A stretch of 64,000 nucleotides of DNA from an uncultured Roseicyclus sp. (GCA_947494975.1 CANLXA010000001.1:248001-312000), one strand, 5' to 3'. Positions 37,013 through 46,001 are shown, counted from the first letter of the stretch. A program made the numbers and translations. Notes: a model not told the origin generated them from the letters alone.

Positions 37013-37360
37013 TCAGCCCGGGCAATAGGTGTAGTCAAACACCAGGCCGTCGCGCAGCATCCGCATGATTTCGCCGCCCTGAAGCGGGATCAGCATCATG
37101 TTTGCGGTCCATTCCAGCCCCTCACCGGCACAATTGCCGATATAGGAATAGCCGTTCGTGCCCTGGATCGGCGTTGGGTTGGACAGCGTGCAGACCGACT
37201 CGTAGAACGTCAGGACGTTGTTTTCCAAACGCACGATGGTCTCTTCGGGGTGCGTCGTGCAGGCGCCAAGCTGATACCGCCCATTGGCCACCTGGGCCGA
37301 GGCGGTACTTGCGCCAGCGGCAATCATCAGGGCGGCGATGCCCAGTTTTTTCAAAGTCAT
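37013..37360 (-). CDS. Small secreted cysteine protein, paralogue A
   Basis: A 115-residue protein with a signal peptide (MTLKKLGIAALMIAAGASTA, then SAQ) and a mature domain with Cys in LGACTTHPEE, ESVCTLSNPTPI, IGNCAGEG and YTYCPG. Four cysteines suggest two disulfides. It shares a pattern with the next gene (Cys, CxLxNPxxI, YxGxC, C near the end), so the two are tandem paralogues. No family is recognised. Confidence 0.65.
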   Translation of the reverse strand: MTLKKLGIAALMIAAGASTASAQVANGRYQLGACTTHPEETIVRLENNVLTFYESVCTLSNPTPIQGTNGYSYIGNCAGEGLEWTANMMLIPLQGGEIMRMLRDGLVFDYTYCPG

Positions 37361-37404
37361 GGATCAAATTCCTTGCATCAAAATGGATGCGCGGAGCTTG
37401 AAAA

Positions 37405-37770
37405 TCAGGGTTCGCACCGCGCGTAAGTATGGGCGATATTGTTGAACACAACGATCACGCCATCAATGGAGGCTTCCCCGACCAACAGCCGGGCCTCGAA
37501 ATCACCGCCGGTGTCAGTGCAGGCGCCATCGTACAGGAATGTCTCGTCCATGGCGCGGATGTTGATGGGATTGGCCAGATCGCAGCACATTTCCACAAGG
37601 CAAAGCGTTGGAAAGGAGAGCGAGGCCGTGCGTTCCGTACCGGGCTCGAACCCCTCGGCCGGGCAGCTAAGGCCTTGATAGAATAACCCATCTTGCGGAA
37701 AGGCGTGGGCAGTTGAAACAGCTAAAGCAATTGCCGCCACCATTGCGGCGGCGCGGGTAAGGACTGTCAT
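37405..37770 (-). CDS. Small secreted cysteine protein, paralogue B
   Basis: A 121-residue protein with a signal peptide (MTVLTRAAAMVAAIALAVST, then AHA) and cysteines in GLSCPAEG, LCLVEMCCDLANPINI, YDGACTDTG and YARCEP. It has more cysteines than its neighbour but aligns with it along the mature part. The ATG at 37770 has GGAG upstream; the frame to 37830 is unsupported. The 44-base gap to paralogue A suggests one transcript. Confidence 0.65.
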   Translation of the reverse strand: MTVLTRAAAMVAAIALAVSTAHAFPQDGLFYQGLSCPAEGFEPGTERTASLSFPTLCLVEMCCDLANPINIRAMDETFLYDGACTDTGGDFEARLLVGEASIDGVIVVFNNIAHTYARCEP

Positions 37771-37792
37771 GATCAGGCTCCAAAATATGAGC

Positions 37793-38968
37793 TTAGGGAC
37801 GTATCTCAACCCTGCCGCCAACCGCCCCACCGATCAACCTTTGGTGGCATTGAAGCGCAAATCGGTCGGTCATGCCCGAGATGTAGTCGGACACGATGCG
37901 TGCCAGCGCGGTGTTGTCATCCGCCACATCCTCCACATCCTTGCGCCATTGCTTGGGGAGCTCTGACGGGTTGGCGAGGAAGAAGGGGAACAGGTCTTCC
38001 ACCACCTGCGTCACCTCGGCGCGCATCGCGACCACTGACGGGGCACGATACATGCGTTTGAATAAAAATGTCCGGATGACTTGCAGATCGCCGAATAACG
38101 CCTTGGAAAAGCGGATAATCGGACGGCCCGCATCGCGCACGTCTTGCGCCGTTTGCGGGTGGATGTCGGCGAGTGTGGCGCGCGCATGGGCGAGCACGTC
38201 TTCCACCAGAATGCCGAAGAAGCGGCGCAGCGCCTCATGCCTCCTGCGATAATAGTTCAGGCCCGGATACCGCGCATCGACCGTCGCAAAACAGTCGCGC
38301 AGGATCGGCAACTCCGCCAATTCATCGGTTGAAAACAGCTCCGCGCGCAAACCGTCATGCAGATCGTGGTGGTTGTAGGCAATGTCATCCGCGAGCGCCG
38401 CCACCTGCGCTTCGGCGGAGGCATGGGTGTGCAATTCAAGCTCGATATCCGCACAGCTGGCGGCCAGCGCCCAGGGCAAGGGCTCGGCCACCGGACCGTT
38501 GTGTTTCGCAATACCTTCAAGGGTTTCCCAGGTGAGGTTCAACCCGTCGAACTCCGCATAATGCCGCTCCAGATGGGTCACGATCCGCACGGCCTGTGCG
38601 TTGTGATCGTATCCACCATAGGGCGCCATCAGTGCCTGCAAGGCGTCTTCGCCGGTGTGGCCGAACGGCGGGTGGCCCAGATCATGGGCCAGCGCAACGG
38701 TTTCCGTCAGATCCTCGTCCAGCCCCAGGGCGCGCGCCATCGTGCGGGCCACCTGCGCAACCTCCAGCGAATGGGTCAGGCGGGTGCGGAAATAGTCCCC
38801 CTCATGCTCCACGAAAACTTGTGTCTTGTGCTTCAGGCGGCGGAACGCGCTGGAATGAATGATCCGATCCCGGTCGCGTTGAAACGGAGAGCGGTGCACA
38901 CTCTCTTCTTCCGCCACGAGCCGCCCGCGCGTCATCGCCGGGTCGCAGGCATAAGCCGCGCGCATCAT
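37793..38968 (-). CDS. dgt: dGTPase-like nucleotide triphosphohydrolase
   Basis: A 391-residue HD-domain protein of the Dgt family, which removes triphosphate from deoxynucleotides. The metal-binding set is in FRTRLTHSLEVAQVARTMAR and ALAHDLGHPPFGHTGEDAL, and LADDIAYNHHDLHDGLRA supplies the later Asp. The N-terminal RSPFQRDRDRIIHSSAFRRLKHKTQVF is also diagnostic. ATG 38968 is chosen with GGAGG just before; ATG 38965 is adjacent. It is divergent from erpA. Confidence 0.94.
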   Translation of the reverse strand: MMRAAYACDPAMTRGRLVAEEESVHRSPFQRDRDRIIHSSAFRRLKHKTQVFVEHEGDYFRTRLTHSLEVAQVARTMARALGLDEDLTETVALAHDLGHPPFGHTGEDALQALMAPYGGYDHNAQAVRIVTHLERHYAEFDGLNLTWETLEGIAKHNGPVAEPLPWALAASCADIELELHTHASAEAQVAALADDIAYNHHDLHDGLRAELFSTDELAELPILRDCFATVDARYPGLNYYRRRHEALRRFFGILVEDVLAHARATLADIHPQTAQDVRDAGRPIIRFSKALFGDLQVIRTFLFKRMYRAPSVVAMRAEVTQVVEDLFPFFLANPSELPKQWRKDVEDVADDNTALARIVSDYISGMTDRFALQCHQRLIGGAVGGRVEIRP

Positions 38969-39052
38969 CTGCCTCCAAGCCAAAGGGCCACCTTGTCCCG
39001 GCCCTGCCCCCTTCATATATTGGCACCCAAGCGATTGCGACAGGTGAAACCC

Positions 39053-39382
39053 ATGCTGAGTATCCCTCCCAAAGTGACGGATCGCGCCTTTGCGCGGCTG
39101 GCGGAAATCAATGAAGCGGCGGATGCGCCGCAAGCGCTTCGCGTGGCGGTCGAGGGCGGCGGGTGTTCCGGCTTTCAGTATGAAATCAAGCTCGATACGC
39201 CCGCGGAAGATGACCTTGTGCTGGAAGGAAACGGCCAAAAAGTTGTGGTCGACACGATCTCCCTGCCCTTCCTGGCCGATGCCGTGATTGATTTCACCGA
39301 AGAACTGATTGGCGCGCGCTTCACCATTGAAAACCCGAACGCGACGTCGTCTTGCGGGTGTGGAACGTCCTTTTCGATGTAA
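39053..39382 (+). CDS. erpA: Iron-sulfur cluster insertion protein (ErpA/IscA type)
   Basis: A 109-residue A-type carrier for Fe-S cluster delivery. The three conserved cysteines are Cys38 in VEGGGCSGFQY and Cys101/Cys103 in SSCGCGTSF. It starts MLSIPPKVTDRAFARLAEI. The length is typical. Its promoter lies in the 84-base gap to divergent dgt. Confidence 0.93.
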   Translation: MLSIPPKVTDRAFARLAEINEAADAPQALRVAVEGGGCSGFQYEIKLDTPAEDDLVLEGNGQKVVVDTISLPFLADAVIDFTEELIGARFTIENPNATSSCGCGTSFSM

Positions 39383-39448
39383 CGCCGGGTTCCTCTGGCG
39401 CTTTTCCACCGCGATGCTACCCTTTCATCACGCAAGAGAGGGTGCGCC

Positions 39449-40633
39449 ATGGATCTTTCATATTCCCCGCAGGAACAGGCATTTCTGGCCGAGGTCCAGG
39501 CCTTTCTGGCCGAGGCGCTCCCCTCCGACATAAGCAACCGGGTCGCCTCCGGTGCCGGTGCGACCCGAGACGATATGGAGCGCTGGCACACAATCCTGAA
39601 CGAAAAGGGATGGCTTGGGGGCACCTGGCCGGTTGAACATGGCGGTCAGGGCTGGGGGCCCATTGAACTCCACATTTTCGAGGAAGAGAGCGCGCTGGCG
39701 AATGCACCCCGGATCGTGCCGTTCGGGCTCAAGATGCTCGGACCGGTCCTGATGCAATTCGGCACCGCCGCGCAGCAGGCCGAGTACCTGCCGCGGATCC
39801 TGGATGGCCGCGATTGGTGGTGCCAGGGCTATTCCGAGCCCGGCGCCGGCTCCGACCTTGCCTCCCTCAAGACCCGCGCCGACCAAGACGGCGAGCATTA
39901 CATCGTCAACGGGCAGAAAACCTGGACGACGCTTGGCCAATACGCCAACCGGATCTTCTGCCTCGTGCGCACGAAATTCGAAGGCAAGCCGCAGGAAGGG
40001 ATCTCGTTTCTCCTGATGGATCTCGACATGCCGGGTATCGAAATGCGGCCTATCCGCCTGATTGAAGGCGGGTATGAGGTAAATGAGGTCTTCTTCACCG
40101 ATGTCCGGGTACCCGTTGGCAACCTCGTGGGGGAGGAGAATATGGGTTGGACCATCGCCAAGTACCTGCTTGGCCATGAGCGCACGAATATCGCGGGAAC
40201 CGGGTTCAGCGTGCAGGCCTACGCGCAACTGAAGGATCTGGCACAACGGGTCACCCGCAATGGCAAGCCCCTGATCCAGAACCCTTTATTCGCGGCGCGT
40301 ATGGCCAGCGTGGAGGCTGAACTGGAGGCGATGAAGATAACCAATCTGCGGATGCTGTCGACCGCCGCCACGGGAGGCCAGCTGACCCACGAGCCGTCGA
40401 TGTTGAAGATCAAGGGCACGGTGATCCGGCAGGAATTGAACGACCTCGCGCGCCGCGCCCTTGGCCCTGCCGCGGCCCCCTTTCCCTCCGAGGATCTCGA
40501 CAACCTTGCCATTGCGCCGCCCTGCCATGGGCACAATGCAGCGGGCTACTTCAACAACCGCAAGATCTCGATCTATGGCGGCTCGAACGAGATCCAGCGC
40601 AACATTCTGGCCAAGGGGATGATGCGCCCATGA
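39449..40633 (+). CDS. Acyl-CoA dehydrogenase, large subunit type
   Basis: A 394-residue acyl-CoA dehydrogenase. Motifs are WCQGYSEPGAGSDLASLKTRA (FAD/substrate loop), GQKTWTTLGQYANRIFCLVRT, and the C-terminal RKISIYGGSNEIQRNILAKGMM signature. Its pairing with a shorter dehydrogenase gene, overlapping as ATGA, resembles the two-subunit pimeloyl-CoA dehydrogenases (PimC/PimD) and similar heteromeric enzymes. The substrate is not evident. RBS GAGAGGG-like sequence precedes the ATG. Confidence 0.88.
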   Translation: MDLSYSPQEQAFLAEVQAFLAEALPSDISNRVASGAGATRDDMERWHTILNEKGWLGGTWPVEHGGQGWGPIELHIFEEESALANAPRIVPFGLKMLGPVLMQFGTAAQQAEYLPRILDGRDWWCQGYSEPGAGSDLASLKTRADQDGEHYIVNGQKTWTTLGQYANRIFCLVRTKFEGKPQEGISFLLMDLDMPGIEMRPIRLIEGGYEVNEVFFTDVRVPVGNLVGEENMGWTIAKYLLGHERTNIAGTGFSVQAYAQLKDLAQRVTRNGKPLIQNPLFAARMASVEAELEAMKITNLRMLSTAATGGQLTHEPSMLKIKGTVIRQELNDLARRALGPAAAPFPSEDLDNLAIAPPCHGHNAAGYFNNRKISIYGGSNEIQRNILAKGMMRP

Positions 40634-41709
40634 ATTTCGAGATGTCCGATGATCGGCGCATGTTGTCCGATACACTGCGCCGTTACCTCGCCGATGCCTA
40701 CCCGTTCGAGCATCGGACGGCCGTCGCCTACGACGCCCCGTTCCACGATCCGGAAAAATGGGCGGACCTGGCGGAGTTGGGCGTTTTCTACGCCCTTGTT
40801 TCGGAAGAATGTGGCGGCATGGGCGGTCACGGCTTCGACATCGTCACGGTGTTCACCGAACTGGGCCGCGCGCTCTGTCCCGAACCGGTTCTCGGGCAAC
40901 TTCTCGCCGCGTCGCTGCTGCGGGACACCGCCGATGCGCTAGAGCCGATCCTCGACGGCTCGGACCGGTATGCTTTGGCGGTGGGAGAGATCGACGCCCC
41001 CTATGAATATGGAACGCCGAAGACCGCCGCCACGCACGTTTCGGGGGCGAGCTATACGCTGTCCGGACGCAAAACCGTGGTCTACGGCGCCGCCAGCGCG
41101 AACAGGTTTCTTGTCACGGCGTCACTGCCGAATGGGCCCCTGGGTTTGTTTAACGTCAGCGTGGAAGACGCTGAGGTTATTGGATATTCCATGATCGATG
41201 GAGGACCGGCGGGGGAGGTTGTGCTGGACGGCTCGCCGGGAACCCTGATCGTTGATGACGCTGGTCCGCTACTTGAACCCACACTGGATCTCGGCGCGCT
41301 GGCCCTCTGTGCCGAAGCGCTTGGGGCGATGGAAATCGCGCAAGACATGCTGGTTGACTACCTCAAGACCCGCAAGCAATTCGGCCAGCCCATCGGCGCC
41401 TTTCAGGCCCTGCAACATCGCGCCATCGACCTCGCGATCGAAATCGAACAGGCGCGATCGATCATTATCCTGGCCGCAGCGGCGGAAGGCACGCCCGACT
41501 TCCCGAAACGCGCCGCGCAGGCCAAGCACCTTGTGGGCAAGATCGCCCGGCAGGTGGCGGAGGAGGCCATCCAGATGCATGGCGGCATCGGGATCACGTG
41601 GGAATACCCGCTCTCTCACTACGCCAAACGGCTGGTGATGATCGACCATCAGCTTGGCGACAGCGACCATCACCTGGAACGGCTCATGGCCGGTTTGGTC
41701 GAAGGCTAA
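40630..41709 (+). CDS. Acyl-CoA dehydrogenase, small subunit type
   Basis: A 359-residue acyl-CoA dehydrogenase homologue, shorter than usual. It keeps the C-terminal block KTRKQFGQPIGAFQALQHRAIDLAIEIEQARS and QMHGGIGITWEYPLSHYAKRLVMID, in which the acidic residue after W is the expected position of the catalytic base in this branch. The middle FAD-loop motifs are weak. The start overlaps the large-subunit stop, so an alpha2-beta2 type complex is likely. Confidence 0.85.
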   Translation: MNFEMSDDRRMLSDTLRRYLADAYPFEHRTAVAYDAPFHDPEKWADLAELGVFYALVSEECGGMGGHGFDIVTVFTELGRALCPEPVLGQLLAASLLRDTADALEPILDGSDRYALAVGEIDAPYEYGTPKTAATHVSGASYTLSGRKTVVYGAASANRFLVTASLPNGPLGLFNVSVEDAEVIGYSMIDGGPAGEVVLDGSPGTLIVDDAGPLLEPTLDLGALALCAEALGAMEIAQDMLVDYLKTRKQFGQPIGAFQALQHRAIDLAIEIEQARSIIILAAAAEGTPDFPKRAAQAKHLVGKIARQVAEEAIQMHGGIGITWEYPLSHYAKRLVMIDHQLGDSDHHLERLMAGLVEG

Positions 41710-41805
41710 AGATACCTCCAGCGGCAGGGCTTGGGAAAGATGACGCCACAGCCCTCGTCAGATTGCAGCGTCATCTATCGAAGGCCACTCCCGTGTGTCT
41801 CCGTC

Positions 41806-42819
41806 TCATGCGCCCAATCGGGCGGCAATGCTGTCCGTCGTCACGGTTCCGATCACTTCCCCGTTCTCTTCCACGGCCAGCGGGGCCGGGCTTTCCGCGA
41901 AGCGTGTCAGGATATCGCGCACCGGCATTTCGATGGGGATGCGGGGGGCATCCGTGGGGACGTCCTGCATGACATCGCGGGCCGTCAGAACGCCTAACGG
42001 GTTCATATTGGACACGAATTCAGCCACGTATTCCGTTGCCGGTTCCGAGAAGATCTGCCGCGGTGTACCGATCTGAACGATCCGCCCGCCTTCCATGATC
42101 GCGATCCGATTGCCGATCTTGAAGGCTTCGTCCAGATCGTGGCTGACGAAGATGATGGTCCGCTTAAGGTCGCGTTGGAGGTCGAGCAATTCGTCTTGCA
42201 GCTTGGATCGGATCAGCGGATCGAGGGCGGAGAACGGCTCATCCATCAGGAGGATCGGCGCTTCGGTCGCGAATGCCCGTGCAAGGCCCACGCGCTGCTG
42301 CATCCCGCCCGACAATTCCCCGACCTTCCGTTCGGCCCATTCGCTGAGGTTGACGAGGGCCAATTGCCGGTCCACCCGCTCATGGCGTTCGGCTGGAGCC
42401 ACGCCGGCCAATTCCAGCCCGAGCCCGACATTCTCACGCACCGTCCGCCAGGGCAGAAGGCCGAATTGCTGGAACACCATGGAGACGCAATTCTGCCTCA
42501 GGTAGCGCAGTTCGCCGGTCGCCGCACCCGGAAGCGTGCAGGACCAATCCTGATCGAACACCTCCACCTTGCCCCGCGCGACGGGGTTAAGGCCGTTAAC
42601 CGCCCGCAACAAAGTGGATTTGCCGGAACCGGACAGGCCCATCAGCACCAGGATCTCACCGGATTCGACATCCAGCGAGCAATTGTGGACGCCCAGAACA
42701 TGATCCGTTTCGGTCTGGATCTCGCTTCGGGATTGGCCGTCATCGGCCAGTTTCAGGGCGCGCGCCGGGCGCGGGCCGAACATGATGCAGACGTCCTTGA
42801 AAGATACCGCGGTGCTCAT
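41806..42819 (-). CDS. choV: Choline ABC transporter ATPase ChoV
   Basis: A 337-residue ATPase of the quaternary-amine (ProV/OpuA/ChoV) branch. Seen are Walker A LMGLSGSGKSTLLRAVNGL, the branch-specific FQQFGLLPWRTVRENVGLGLEL, signature LSGGMQQRVGLARA, Walker B ILLMDEPFSALDP and the switch His in VSHDLDEAF. A short C-terminal regulatory domain follows (IFSEPATEYVAEFVSNMNPL and beyond). Its gene overlaps the GFA-type gene by four bases. One GTTAA-N4-GTTAA motif lies inside (42586). Confidence 0.93.
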   Translation of the reverse strand: MSTAVSFKDVCIMFGPRPARALKLADDGQSRSEIQTETDHVLGVHNCSLDVESGEILVLMGLSGSGKSTLLRAVNGLNPVARGKVEVFDQDWSCTLPGAATGELRYLRQNCVSMVFQQFGLLPWRTVRENVGLGLELAGVAPAERHERVDRQLALVNLSEWAERKVGELSGGMQQRVGLARAFATEAPILLMDEPFSALDPLIRSKLQDELLDLQRDLKRTIIFVSHDLDEAFKIGNRIAIMEGGRIVQIGTPRQIFSEPATEYVAEFVSNMNPLGVLTARDVMQDVPTDAPRIPIEMPVRDILTRFAESPAPLAVEENGEVIGTVTTDSIAARLGA

Positions 42820-43226
42820 GTCCGGGCCTCGTATCGCAAGGTTCCGGCAACGCCGTCCGGTGCCCCGCCATCGGCGGAGTGGTTTTGGCCGTCCATCACC
42901 AGCACCTCGGCCAGATCGAAGGGAGACATCCCCTCGATACAGGCCAGGTTCACGCCGTATTCATTGGGGTTGGAACGGCGGCGGTGATGGGTGTAGATGC
43001 CGCAGGTCTTGCAGAAATAATGCTCCGCCGTGCGGGTGTTGAACTGGTAGAGCGTCAGGTTGTCCGCCCCCTCCACGATCTCGACACCGTTCAGCGGGGC
43101 CGACACCGCCACCGCGCCGCGCATCCGGCACAGCGTGCAATCGCAGCGGCGCGCCGAGGCGACCCCGTCGCTCAATTCGACCCGCAGCTTCACCGCGCCG
43201 CAATGGCAGCTTGCATTCACATTCAT
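42816..43226 (-). CDS. GFA/CENP-V family zinc protein
   Basis: A 136-residue protein of the glutathione-dependent formaldehyde-activating (Gfa)-like/CENP-V fold. Zinc ligands are in ASCHCGAVKL, RRCDCTLCRMRG and YFCKTCGIYTHHRRR. The activity of most members is unproven. It is embedded between choW and choV with four-base overlaps on both sides, so it is translated with the choline transporter. A role with formaldehyde from methyl-group breakdown is possible but inferred. Confidence 0.85.
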   Translation of the reverse strand: MNVNASCHCGAVKLRVELSDGVASARRCDCTLCRMRGAVAVSAPLNGVEIVEGADNLTLYQFNTRTAEHYFCKTCGIYTHHRRRSNPNEYGVNLACIEGMSPFDLAEVLVMDGQNHSADGGAPDGVAGTLRYEART

Positions 43227-44212
43227 GTTTTCACCCTCAACGCGCGGTCGAGCACGATGGCCACGACCACGATGATGAACCCGCTTTCAAAGCCAAGGCC
43301 CGTATTCACCTGGTTCAGCGCGCGCACCACCGGCACGCCCAACCCGTCCGCGCCCACCAATGCGGCAATCACCACCATCGAGAGCGACAGCATGATCGTC
43401 TGGTTCAGGCCGGCCATGATCTGCGGCAGCGCGTAGGGCAGTTCCACCTTCCACAGCTTCTGCCGCCCCGTCGCGCCAAAGGCATCCGCAGCTTCCAGAA
43501 GGGCCGTGGGCGTGGAGGAAATGCCCAGATGCGTCAGCCGGATCGGGGCGGGCAGCACGAAGATCACCGTGGCGATCAGGCCGGGCACCATGCCGATGCC
43601 GAAAAACACGATGGCGGGAATGAGATAGACGAAGGTTGGCAGGGTCTGCATCAGGTCCAGAACCGGACGCATCCATGCATAAAGGCGGGGCCGGTGGGCG
43701 GCCGCGATGCCGATGGGCACGCCCACGCCCATGCACACCACGCAAGCCGACAGGACCAGCGTGAGGCTTTCTGTCGTTTCCTCCCAATAGCCCTGGTTCA
43801 CGATGAACAGGAACCCGACCGCGACAAGCGCCGGGATCTTCCAGCCCCGATGCAACCACCACGCCAGGCCCGCGAAAATCGCGATAATCAGGAAAGCGTG
43901 CCATTCCTGAGGATACAGAAACGACGCATCGCGCAGGCGAACATCCGAAATCCAGCTGGTATTTGGCGGCTCTTGCAGCAACGCCAGAATGGCCTCGATC
44001 ATCGCCTCAAGGCCCACCGCGACGGCATCGAAGATGAACGCCCCGTTGGCCTGCAGCCAGTCGAACATCGCTTCGGCGGCGTCGCCCACACGCAGCTTGC
44101 ATTCCGTCAGCAAGGTGATCGGGCCGGTCACCGCGTCGTCATTCGGGAAGTCGCATTCCGTCAGGCCGTCCTCCCCCAACCAGGGAAGCCTGTGTCTCAA
44201 CCATTCCAGCAT
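43223..44212 (-). CDS. choW: Choline ABC transporter permease ChoW
   Basis: A 329-residue permease of the ProW/OpuAB type. An N-terminal extension (residues 1 to about 100, ending near ILALLQEPP) precedes the core with VLSACVVCMGVGVPIGIAAAHRP, and the inner-membrane signature EAADAFGATGRQKLWKVELPYALPQIMAGLNQTIMLSLSMVVIAALVGADGLG. It pairs with ChoV and ChoX. Its promoter is unclear because the GST gene on the other strand separates it from choX. Confidence 0.92.
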   Translation of the reverse strand: MLEWLRHRLPWLGEDGLTECDFPNDDAVTGPITLLTECKLRVGDAAEAMFDWLQANGAFIFDAVAVGLEAMIEAILALLQEPPNTSWISDVRLRDASFLYPQEWHAFLIIAIFAGLAWWLHRGWKIPALVAVGFLFIVNQGYWEETTESLTLVLSACVVCMGVGVPIGIAAAHRPRLYAWMRPVLDLMQTLPTFVYLIPAIVFFGIGMVPGLIATVIFVLPAPIRLTHLGISSTPTALLEAADAFGATGRQKLWKVELPYALPQIMAGLNQTIMLSLSMVVIAALVGADGLGVPVVRALNQVNTGLGFESGFIIVVVAIVLDRALRVKT

Positions 44213-44289
44213 TCTGCACGTCCCTTGCCGCTCTTACCCGCCCATGGCACCCTTGTCTTGCGTTTCATCACATCGCGGAGGTGCATGCC

Positions 44290-44931
44290 ATGGCCGACCT
44301 GATCCTTTACACCAACCCCATGTCGCGGGGCCGGATCGCCCGTTGGATGATGGAGGAAGCCGGGCTGCCCTATGAGACCCGCGTGGTGAATTACGGGCCC
44401 GAGATGAAGGGGCCGGACTATCGCGCCATCAACCCGATGGGAAAGGTCCCGTCGCTTGTTCATGGCGACACGATCGTGACGGAGGGGGCCGCGATTTGCG
44501 CCTACATGGCCGATCTGGCGACGGAGGCCGGGCTTGCGCCGCCCGTAGGCCACCCGGATCGCGGGCCCTATTATCGATGGCTGTTTTTCGGTGCCGGTCC
44601 GTTGGAGGCCGCCGTGGTTGTTGCATCCTTCGGCTTCGATACGAAGGACGATGCCACCTACAGGCGCGCCGGTTGGGACAGCCTGCCCGCGGTTGTGGAT
44701 GCGCTGGAGCAGCTTTTCTCCGATGGACGGGCGTTTATCCTCGGCGATGGGTTCAGCGCTGTGGATGTCTATCTGGGTGCGCAGATCTCGTGGGGCCTGC
44801 AATTCGGCACCATCGATGAGCGCCCGGGCTTCGCGGAATACGTCGCGCGCATCACCGCACGCCCCGCCGCGCTGCGCGCCGCCGAACTGGACGATGCCTT
44901 GGTGGCCGAAGCCCAAAAAGACGGCGCCTGA
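44290..44931 (+). CDS. Glutathione S-transferase family protein
   Basis: A 213-residue protein. The thioredoxin-like N-terminal domain starts MADLILYTNPMSRGRIARWMMEEAGLPYE and contains GKVPSLVHGDTIVTEGAAICAYMAD, which holds the glutathione gamma-glutamyl site. A helical C-terminal domain with ILGDGFSAVDVYLGA follows. It is a cytosolic detoxification enzyme of unknown substrate. ATG 44290 has GGAGG upstream. It lies opposite to choX and choW and splits them. Confidence 0.88.
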   Translation: MADLILYTNPMSRGRIARWMMEEAGLPYETRVVNYGPEMKGPDYRAINPMGKVPSLVHGDTIVTEGAAICAYMADLATEAGLAPPVGHPDRGPYYRWLFFGAGPLEAAVVVASFGFDTKDDATYRRAGWDSLPAVVDALEQLFSDGRAFILGDGFSAVDVYLGAQISWGLQFGTIDERPGFAEYVARITARPAALRAAELDDALVAEAQKDGA

Positions 44932-44943
44932 AGCGCCGCCCGT
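44922..44943. terminator. Hairpin between convergent GST and choX genes
   Basis: CGGCGC-CTGAA-GCGCCG, a perfect 6-bp stem spanning the GST stop codon, is followed by CCCGTTCTTTC. It probably ends GST transcription and may also act on choX from the other side. Confidence 0.5.
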
Positions 44944-44960
44944 TCTTTCATGGCCTGCGT

Positions 44961-45905
44961 TCAAAGGCCCAGTGCTTCGGACACAGCCGCCGCCGCATCG
45001 CCACCATCGAAGGTGGTCACACCATCGAGCCATGCCATGACCGCGTCGGGGTTGGCCGCCATCCAGGCCGTCGCGGCATCCGCGGGCTCTTCGCCGTCAT
45101 TCAGGATCGCGCCCATGATCTCGTTTTCCATGGCGAGGCTGAATTCCAGGTTGTTCAGAAGCGCGCCGACATTGGCACATTCTTCCACATACCCCGCCCG
45201 CGTGTTGGTATAGACCGTCGCACCGCCCAGGTTCGGGCCGAACCAATCATCGCCGCCCTCCAGATAGGTCAACTCGAAATTGGCGTTCATCGGGTGCGGT
45301 TCCCAGCCGAGGAAGACAATCGGCTCATCCCGGTCGGAGGCGCGTGCCACCTGGGCCAGCATGCCTTGCTCGGAGCTTTCGACAACCTCGAAGCCTTCCA
45401 GGCCAAACGCGCCGGCTTCGATCATGTCCATGATCAGGCGGTTGCCGTCATTGCCGGGCTCGATGCCGTAGATCTCCCCGTCCAACTCATCCATCGCGCC
45501 TGCGATGGAGGCGAAATCGGTGATGCCAAGCGCGGCACCGGCAGCATTCGTGGCCAGCGTATACTTCGCACCTTCCAGGTTCGCGCGCACGGTGTCGACG
45601 GTGCCCGCGTCGCGATAGGGTGCGATATCGGCCTCCATCGTGGGCATCCAGTTGCCAAGGAAGATGTCGACGTCGCCTTCGGCCAGCGACGTATAAGTCA
45701 CCGGCACCGACAGGACGAGGATCTGCGTCTCGTAGCCCAACGCCTCAAGCACGACGGTCGTGGCGGCGGTTGTGGCGGTGATATCGGTCCAGCCCACATC
45801 CGAAAAGGTCACCATCCCGCATTCGGCATGGGCATCGGCCATGGCGGCGCCGGTGGATACGGCCAGCGCAAGCGCTGAGATCGCGGATTTACGCAAAATA
45901 GTCAT
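44961..45905 (-). CDS. choX: Choline-binding periplasmic protein ChoX
   Basis: A 314-residue substrate-binding protein of the OpuAC/ProX class. It has a signal peptide (MTILRKSAISALALAVSTGA, then AMADAHAEC) and the aromatic-box regions typical of choline binding: FSDVGWTDITA, FLGNWMPTMEA, PGNDGNRLIMDMIEAG and VFLGWEPHPMNANFEL. It delivers choline to ChoW/ChoV. It is divergent from betI, with a BetI-type operator 37-56 bases upstream of its start, so choline should induce it. Confidence 0.92.
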   Translation of the reverse strand: MTILRKSAISALALAVSTGAAMADAHAECGMVTFSDVGWTDITATTAATTVVLEALGYETQILVLSVPVTYTSLAEGDVDIFLGNWMPTMEADIAPYRDAGTVDTVRANLEGAKYTLATNAAGAALGITDFASIAGAMDELDGEIYGIEPGNDGNRLIMDMIEAGAFGLEGFEVVESSEQGMLAQVARASDRDEPIVFLGWEPHPMNANFELTYLEGGDDWFGPNLGGATVYTNTRAGYVEECANVGALLNNLEFSLAMENEIMGAILNDGEEPADAATAWMAANPDAVMAWLDGVTTFDGGDAAAAVSEALGL

Positions 45906-45941
45906 GAATTGTCTTCTCCCGGTTGATGTCTGATCTTTTTG

Positions 45942-45961
45942 TTGATTGACCAGTCAATTAA
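45942..45961. promoter_or_regulatory. BetI-type operator
   Basis: TTGATTGACCAGTCAATTAA is a 9-bp-arm dyad with one mismatch around CA. It resembles the known BetI site in enterobacteria (an ATTGATTGGAC...TCAAT dyad). It lies between divergent choX and betI, 41 bases before betI. BetI bound here would repress both units until choline is present. Confidence 0.7.
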
Positions 45962-46001
45962 AATACTATTTCTGGAGCGATGCAACCTTGGAGAAATCGC
46001 A

